The position numbers and the translations under genes were made by a program. A DNA stretch of 46,198 nucleotides. Source: an uncultured Bacteroidota bacterium (GTDB taxonomy: Bacteria; Bacteroidota; Bacteroidia; Bacteroidales; UBA12481). The DNA is taken from the NCBI GenBank assembly GCA_903919925.1, contig CAIXKO010000530.1, positions 1 to 46,198 on the forward strand, read 5' to 3'. Below, piece after piece: positions 42,213-46,198 of this stretch (the first letter of the stretch is position 1; each line of letters starts with the position of its first letter). The notes below the pieces were generated by a model. It did not search any database, was not told the DNA's origin, and saw nothing but the letters and a program-made list of their open reading frames with translations.

Positions 42213-42251
42213 CCGATGCCTTTCGGACTTGTATGAGTAGCAAGCACACCC
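42213..42251 (-). promoter_or_regulatory. 39-bp conserved leader element, copy C
   Basis: The plus strand reads ccgatgcctttcggacttgt and ends gcaagcacaccc. It ends 10 bases before the ATG of the 60-aa gene, the same spacing as copy A. Similarity to the region before radC continues upstream through agattaatg and a 'ggcg(c/a)aggtcag' block at about 42311-42325, so the duplicated unit probably includes a promoter. Confidence 0.6.
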
Positions 42252-42427
42252 ATTGATAATCTGAGATTAATGTTGCGCCACAACCTTGAGCAGTCCTGAT
42301 TTTTGGTGAATGGCGCAGGTCAGATTGTTGGATATCAACAGAATAATAGTTGAAAAAGAATCTGAATGCGTGCGAAGCAATTCCGGAATTTCAAGAGGTG
42401 ACCCCTGCGTAGGAAACCGATGGACAC

Positions 42428-42457
42428 AAAAAAAGCCTCATCGCTGAGGCCTTTTTT
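42428..42457 (-). terminator. Terminator after the 96-aa gene, possibly bidirectional
   Basis: A perfect 6-bp stem gcctca-tcgc-tgaggc (42435-42450) is flanked by seven A on the left and six T on the right, so it can act on either strand. It lies 14 bp downstream of the stop of the minus-strand 96-aa gene. Confidence 0.75.
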
Positions 42458-42470
42458 AAAAGCTGGGTTC

Positions 42471-42761
42471 CTAGAACGGCAGGGGCTCGACCGGACTTGC
42501 CTTCTTGCCGATGCTTTTCAATTTCTTGGCTTTCTTGGCTGGTGCCTGGGCCTCCTGCAACATTTTGGAGTGGTAGCAAGCATGGGTTCTTCCGAACTGG
42601 TCGGTTTCCTTCATCTCAGCGATTTCGAATGTGACATAAGCCACTCCGTCGTACTCATAAGCAATTTCCTGCAACTTTTCCAGAGGCACAGTTACTTTCA
42701 CAATGTTCATTCCCTGGACTTTCTTGCCTTTTCCGATGTAGGACTTCTCAAATTTTGTCAT
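42471..42761 (-). CDS. Conserved small protein, intact copy of a duplicated gene (96 aa)
   Basis: Soluble 96-aa protein starting MTKFEKSYIGKGKKVQGMNI, with IVKVTVPLEKLQEIAYEYDG, the motif FGRTHACYHSKM, and a Lys/Ala-rich tail (APAKKAKKLKSIGKK). The family is not named in my memory, but the beta-strand-rich centre plus basic tail would fit a nucleic-acid-binding accessory protein. A decayed copy lies head-to-head at 42941-43145, including its 5' leader, which shows the gene was duplicated by inversion. It has its own terminator downstream. Confidence 0.6.
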   Translation of the reverse strand: MTKFEKSYIGKGKKVQGMNIVKVTVPLEKLQEIAYEYDGVAYVTFEIAEMKETDQFGRTHACYHSKMLQEAQAPAKKAKKLKSIGKKASPVEPLPF

Positions 42762-42940
42762 GACGTTTTTTGTTTTTTATAGTTTAGAAACATGGCTGTA
42801 TTCATTAAATCGAGCTGAGCTAATAACAAGAGTTTGCGGAATACCGGACCGACGAAGGAGGGAGGATATGCCGTAAAAACTATTGGAATTAGATTGGCCG
42901 ATTTATCTTTGCCATGTTTTCTGAGCTATAGAAAACCGTC

Positions 42941-43145
42941 ATGACAAAATGAGAAGGGCTACGAAGGGAAAGGCTTAGAAAGTCGGGTAGGAACGTTGTA
43001 GAAAGTAACGCTGCAACTGGGAAGTTGCAGGAAATGCCTTATGAGTTTGCCGGGGTGGCCCCTTTACATTCGGATCGTTGGGATGAAGTCTTAAGAAACC
43101 GCCGGTTCGGGAGGATCCATACTTGCCACTTCAAAATGGCTGCGG
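42941..43145 (+). pseudogene. Decayed inverted copy of the 96-aa gene
   Basis: The plus strand begins atgacaaaatgagaag, matching the intact gene's atgacaaaatttgagaag with two bases lost, so the start codon now runs into a stop after three codons. Downstream the other frame still encodes KLQEMPYEFAGVA and RFGRIHTCHFKM, clearly equivalent to KLQEIAYEYDGVA and QFGRTHACYHSKM in the intact copy. The 5' leader (gccatgttttctgagctata) also matches. It is a relic, with nucleotide similarity of roughly two thirds by eye. The track ORF 43025-43231 is part of it. Confidence 0.65.
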
Positions 43146-43542
43146 AGCGCCCGGTCACCGGCCAGGAAAGCTTAGAAATTCCATCGGAAAGAAGGTTTAG
43201 CCGGCCACCGTTCTTGGGACGCTGCTTTTGAGTCTCAGCGGTGAGCATTTTTTTGAGTCCTTCGGGTTCCGTGCGCAGCGAGCGAGGAATCCTGAACCAA
43301 ACATCAGGATGCGATCAATACCTTTGTGCCACATTAATAGACACTGCCAAATCGGATAAAATATGGCAGTCCTGAATTTAGTAATTTCTAACACATAGCA
43401 TGTGAGAATGTGGCGGAGTGATTATCACTTTCTTCTTAAGTTAACAGTTTGATACCCGGTATAAGTCACTTTAGCTTTACAACAGATGGGTTATCACGTA
43501 TCGCTAAAATTTGCATTATGCTATAGGCCAGATTAATAGTAG
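43146..43542. other. Gene-free stretch between accessory block and cassette B
   Basis: No supported coding region. It contains a C/G-rich segment with 'cctcgctcgctgcgcac' character near 43260-43300, an isolated 7-bp inverted repeat (actgcca / tggcagt, 43343-43370), and A/T-rich sequence toward the redoxin gene. No tRNA or transposase remnant was seen. The accessory block probably ends here. Confidence 0.4.
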
Positions 43543-44142
43543 TCAATTAAAAAACCTTCTTTTTACCAAGAGCAAATAATTTATCGTTCGCTTAGATAAG
43601 TATTTGTTTGGATAAAATAATAAACCAATTTGCATGGTTTTTGCATCTACCACAAGAAAGAACGACTTTGTTTGCTTTCTTAAAATCGGTAAAATATTAT
43701 TTTTTGTTTCAAAATAGCGATTGCCGAAAATAGCTTTATTAAGTTGATTAAAAGACTCTGAAGACTGCATAATTATATTGACTGAGTGTACTGATCTAAT
43801 TGGAAAAATATCATTCAGGAGGTTTATTTCTTCAGAAATACACTCATGACAATCAGAACTTGAAAAACAATAAAGTATGGAATACTTATTCCCTAAGACT
43901 TCGGAAATGCAAATACTATCAACTCCATTATACAATTTTATGGAAGAAATAATACCAGATAATGCTATTGAATTATTATCAAACTCATTAAGTAGAATCT
44001 GCGACTCATCTTGAATCTCAAGAACTTCTTTCTGAGCCTTTGAATTAGACTCTATATGCAGAAAGCGATAGACTAAGTATGAATTGATTATGGTAAATAC
44101 AAAGCAGATAATTATAACTAATCTCCTATTAATAATTTTCAT
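43543..44142 (-). CDS. Redoxin-like membrane protein with CxxC motif, cassette B (199 aa)
   Basis: An N-terminal signal anchor (RLVIIICFVFTIINSYLVYR, no lipobox) would tether it to the inner membrane. The core strand ILYCFSSSDCHECISEEINL carries CHEC at residues 98-101, the same position as CASC in the cassette A protein at 12928-13533, and both end in a basic-aromatic tail (KRRFFN versus KRWFY). The later strand SFFLVVDAKTMQIGLLFYP corresponds to the TlpA-like cis-Pro strand, though no Pro is present there. It overlaps the propeller gene by four bases (ATGA), so the two are translationally coupled. It probably acts on exported thiols. Confidence 0.68.
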   Translation of the reverse strand: MKIINRRLVIIICFVFTIINSYLVYRFLHIESNSKAQKEVLEIQDESQILLNEFDNNSIALSGIISSIKLYNGVDSICISEVLGNKYSILYCFSSSDCHECISEEINLLNDIFPIRSVHSVNIIMQSSESFNQLNKAIFGNRYFETKNNILPILRKQTKSFFLVVDAKTMQIGLLFYPNKYLSKRTINYLLLVKRRFFN

Positions 44143-45284
44143 TGCCCAGATTTAAAATAAGCTTTTAGAATCAGTGGGTTATCATCAATTTTCAGATTCA
44201 TATCTCCAATTTTTCTTTTTATTTTCTCAGGGACTGAATCGATATCCTCGAAAAATGAGTATGGCTGAACTAAAAAGAATAGTGAATTATCATCCATATA
44301 AAAGGGACTCTTTAATGACTTGTTTTCAAAATCATTTTTAAGGTCCAAATAGTCCTTTGTCTTTCTGTTCTTACGATCAAAAAGCACAAAATGGTTGTTC
44401 CCTTGATATCCATATTCGAACCAAACAAATCTCTCATTAAAAAGCAAGTTGCTAAAACCATGCAGGAAATCCGGACTATTCATCAAAGTTATTCTTTCAT
44501 GTGAATTATCAGTTCTGGCAACCTGGTCAATAGTCGTATTATGGCCAAAATGAATGGAATAGATGGGAAGGGTTTTCGATTTACTAATTGAATAGATGGT
44601 GTCATTAATTCCGTAATGAAACCACAATTCGTCATGATGAGAAGAAAATGCATTATTATTGGATGTTATGTACTGATCTGTATTAATACAAGTTGGGAAG
44701 GTTGCTCGTATAAGTGAAAATGTTTCTCGATCAATTTCATATAAGTTGAACTTTTCAACATTAGGCAAGTCAAACCCCAGCGAATAGAAATAAAAATTTT
44801 CCATTTTGTGCATATTATAGGCAAAAAACGGGAAATTATGTGATTTCAAAAATTTTCCATTTTCGGAGAAAACCATAAGATTGCGACTTTGACAAATTAA
44901 TATTTCGTTACTACTTTTATCAATATCAAAGTCAATAATTGAAATATATTCCCCTGGTCCCTTACCTTTAGAATTTATACCAAAAAGGTATTTTCCGCTT
45001 GAATTGAAAACCAAAATTTGACTATTCCCATTGTGTAAAATATAGATTTTATCGCGTTGAATAATAATTTTATCGATCCTACCGATGATACACTCGGGCT
45101 TAGTTTCGAGTTTAATATATTGTGTACTATCAATAAAAGTTGACAATAACCCTTTTTCGCCTTGTTTATCATTAATGGAAATTTGTTCTGGATTTACACC
45201 GGGGATCCCAATTTTCTGTTTCTGGTTACAATTAGTAAACCAGAAAACTAAAATAAATAAAAAAATAACTGTGTACCATTTCAT
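44139..45284 (-). CDS. 6-bladed beta-propeller lipoprotein, cassette B (381 aa)
   Basis: The track start is a TTG at 45290; the first ATG is 45284 (MKWYTVIFLFILVFWFTNC), which begins a lipoprotein signal. The propeller core is FIDSTQYIKLETKPECIIG, FNSSGKYLFGINSKGKGPGE, then DFDIDKSSNEILICQ. The tail IDDNPLILKAYFKSGQ is the family's D-NPV type. By eye it is more A/T-rich than the propellers at 24.9-34.8 kb, like the rest of cassettes A and B. It lies downstream of the cysteine-rich peptide gene and is coupled to the redoxin gene. Confidence 0.8.
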   Translation of the reverse strand: MKWYTVIFLFILVFWFTNCNQKQKIGIPGVNPEQISINDKQGEKGLLSTFIDSTQYIKLETKPECIIGRIDKIIIQRDKIYILHNGNSQILVFNSSGKYLFGINSKGKGPGEYISIIDFDIDKSSNEILICQSRNLMVFSENGKFLKSHNFPFFAYNMHKMENFYFYSLGFDLPNVEKFNLYEIDRETFSLIRATFPTCINTDQYITSNNNAFSSHHDELWFHYGINDTIYSISKSKTLPIYSIHFGHNTTIDQVARTDNSHERITLMNSPDFLHGFSNLLFNERFVWFEYGYQGNNHFVLFDRKNRKTKDYLDLKNDFENKSLKSPFYMDDNSLFFLVQPYSFFEDIDSVPEKIKRKIGDMNLKIDDNPLILKAYFKSGQ

Positions 45285-45290
45285 TACCAA

Positions 45291-45669
45291 TGATTTTTAT
45301 AACAATTTATGAGTTAGAGATTCGAAATGAGAATGACAAATATCGTTGTCTTTGAAAAGGTCCCATCCACGGTTATATCCAGTTGCTTGTAAATCCATGC
45401 ATATACTTTTAGAAATTGCGGAATACCATACATCCAGCATGTCCGTATAAAAATACGAACGCCATTCCTAGCAGAGACAACCCTGTCTCTAAGCTCTAAT
45501 GACAATTCGTTAATAATTTGGTTCAAACCGAAATATTTACCATACCCTAAAGTTTTGCAACGATCCAAAAGTATTTATATTCGGATAGTGTATTATATGA
45601 GTTCAAGCAAGCTGCACCTCTAAAAAGGGGACGGATAATTCAAATTCATTATAAAAGAGAAAACCACTG
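45291..45669. other. Intergenic stretch in cassette B; no supported gene
   Basis: This 379-bp gap contains a track ORF (45314-45568, minus) whose reading is not protein-like at either end. A second minus frame ending near 45303 reads WYSAISKSICMDLQATGYNR and is interrupted by a stop about 60 codons upstream. Either could be debris of a lost peptide gene or of a mobile element. The 3' end of the peptide gene at 45670 and the propeller promoter probably lie in this gap. Confidence 0.35.
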
Positions 45670-45951
45670 TTATTCACCAATCGGTGTAACACCCCCGCAC
45701 TCCAAATATGCCGTTTGCCCTGATGGTTTTGTACAATAATTCATACTATTTGGATCAGTGAAACAGCATTCAGCAGAGTATCCACCACCACAATTCTTCG
45801 TAACCATGTTACCATGGGACCTAATTGTTACCTCAGTATAACAACCATTAGGGCCTCCTGGTCCATCTCCTAAAGCAAGCAATGATATTAACAGGAAACT
45901 AAATGAAAGGAAGGTCGTTCCAATCAAAAATCTTAAACTTTTTCTTTTCAT
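45670..45951 (-). CDS. Six-cysteine secreted peptide precursor, cassette B (93 aa)
   Basis: Start set at ATG 45951 (MKRKSLRFLIGTTFLSFSFL) because the signal sequence begins there; the track starts at 45981. After the hydrophobic segment (LLISLLALGDG) the mature peptide carries six cysteines, including a CC pair: NGCYTEV, KNCGGGYSAECCFTDP, NYCTK, LECGG. It is not alignable with the eight-cysteine pair of cassette A, but shares size, leader type and position beside a propeller and a CxxC redoxin. Likely secreted and disulfide-bonded; activity unknown. Confidence 0.6.
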   Translation of the reverse strand: MKRKSLRFLIGTTFLSFSFLLISLLALGDGPGGPNGCYTEVTIRSHGNMVTKNCGGGYSAECCFTDPNSMNYCTKPSGQTAYLECGGVTPIGE

Positions 45952-46020
45952 AATACATCCAATAAAATTAAAAAAATCCACTAAAATTTTCTTGACTAAG
46001 ATATATGTCCTAGTGTCATG

Positions 46021-46198
46021 TCAACTCTCATATGACGGATAAAGTCTTTTCAGTTTAATTCGTGCTTTCTCCTTGGTGAACTGCCAGTTAATTTTCTTGT
46101 CAAACCCATTGCGAGCTTTCTCCCAAGCTTCTACTTCATCCCGGACTTTGTCAATTGAATCAATTCTCCGCCCCAAACATTGATTATTCAATACGTTA
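46021..46198 (-). mobile_element. IS630-family transposase, C-terminal end (partial, runs off right edge)
   Basis: Not in the ORF track because it is open to the edge. The minus strand reads NVLNNQCLGRRIDSIDKVRD, then EVEAWEKARNGFDKKINWQF, and ends TKEKARIKLKRLYPSYES at the TGA at 46021. The 'RRI...L/V...W...RN....I.W.FT...AR.KLKRLYP' pattern is the typical C-terminus of IS630/Tc1-like DDE transposases. The catalytic acidic residues would lie beyond the window, so completeness is unknown. It marks an insertion at the outer side of cassette B. Confidence 0.75.

Noticed and set aside
39000-43500. CRISPR array considered because of the three similar leaders
   Set aside because: The three copies are more than 1 kb apart, each lies directly before a gene, and no Cas genes or regular spacers are present.
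45314-45568. 84-aa minus-strand ORF in cassette B
   Set aside because: No signal peptide, no cysteine pattern, no recognised domain, and another frame over the same bases looks equally coding; treated as unsupported.

Overview
Organism and character. The window is chromosomal DNA from a member of the Bacteroidota, not assignable to genus by eye. Supporting signs are: signal peptides and lipoboxes followed by K/Q/N/S-rich tails, tandem families of '6-bladed beta-propeller' lipoproteins with a GxGPGEY motif, a sigma factor / TPR / CHAT cassette, promoter-like TTTG...TTTG elements, start codons without clear Shine-Dalgarno sequences, and A/T-rich intergenic hairpins typical of the phylum. No rRNA, tRNA or CRISPR array was seen.

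Layout. (1) 1-12.5 kb, all minus strand: a tightly packed, overlapping phage operon for a siphovirus-like tail and lysis module. In transcription order it has a small protein, a portal-like protein, a DUF6712-like protein, a 246-aa protein, two tail-completion-like proteins, a TP901-type tape measure, membrane protein(s), an M15 peptidase (endolysin), and large distal-tail/host-contact proteins ending in a right-handed beta-helix protein cut by the window edge. No terminase, capsid, protease or integrase is visible; the module stops abruptly at 12.5 kb. (2) 12.5-12.9 kb: A/T-rich junction with a possible small membrane ORF. (3) 12.9-15.8 kb, minus: a cassette of one beta-propeller lipoprotein, two paralogous eight-cysteine secreted peptides and a CxxC redoxin-like lipoprotein. 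(4) 15.9-23.4 kb, plus: a two-permease RND efflux system with the adaptor gene between the permeases, preceded by two copies of a perfect palindrome. (5) 23.5-34.8 kb: a thioredoxin-fold protein lacking CxxC, then eight tandem beta-propeller proteins (three plus, five minus, converging at 28.64 kb), then an XRE-type regulator. (6) 35.3-39.1 kb: sigma factor, membrane TPR protein (possible anti-sigma) and a convergent TPR-CHAT caspase-like protein anchored in the membrane. (7) 39.2-43.2 kb, mostly minus: accessory-element genes (two unknowns, a GP88-like protein, RadC, small proteins). Three of these genes carry the same 39-bp leader; there is also an 850-bp repeat-rich non-coding stretch and a head-to-head duplicated gene with one decayed copy. 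(8) 43.5-46.0 kb, minus: a second peptide / propeller / redoxin cassette. (9) The right edge holds the C-terminal end of an IS630-family transposase.

How it fits together. The most interesting signal is the repeated association of small cysteine-rich secreted peptides, GxGPGEY beta-propeller lipoproteins and CxxC redoxin-like membrane proteins, present as two independent cassettes (12.9-15.8 and 43.5-46.0 kb) flanking a large propeller-only array. It resembles the NVEALA-peptide neighbourhoods of Bacteroidetes, but the peptides here lack the NVEALA motif. A second candidate system is the sigma / membrane-TPR / TPR-CHAT trio, whose topology suggests regulated proteolysis of an anti-sigma factor. 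Both interpretations are inferences from layout and motifs; no searches were run.
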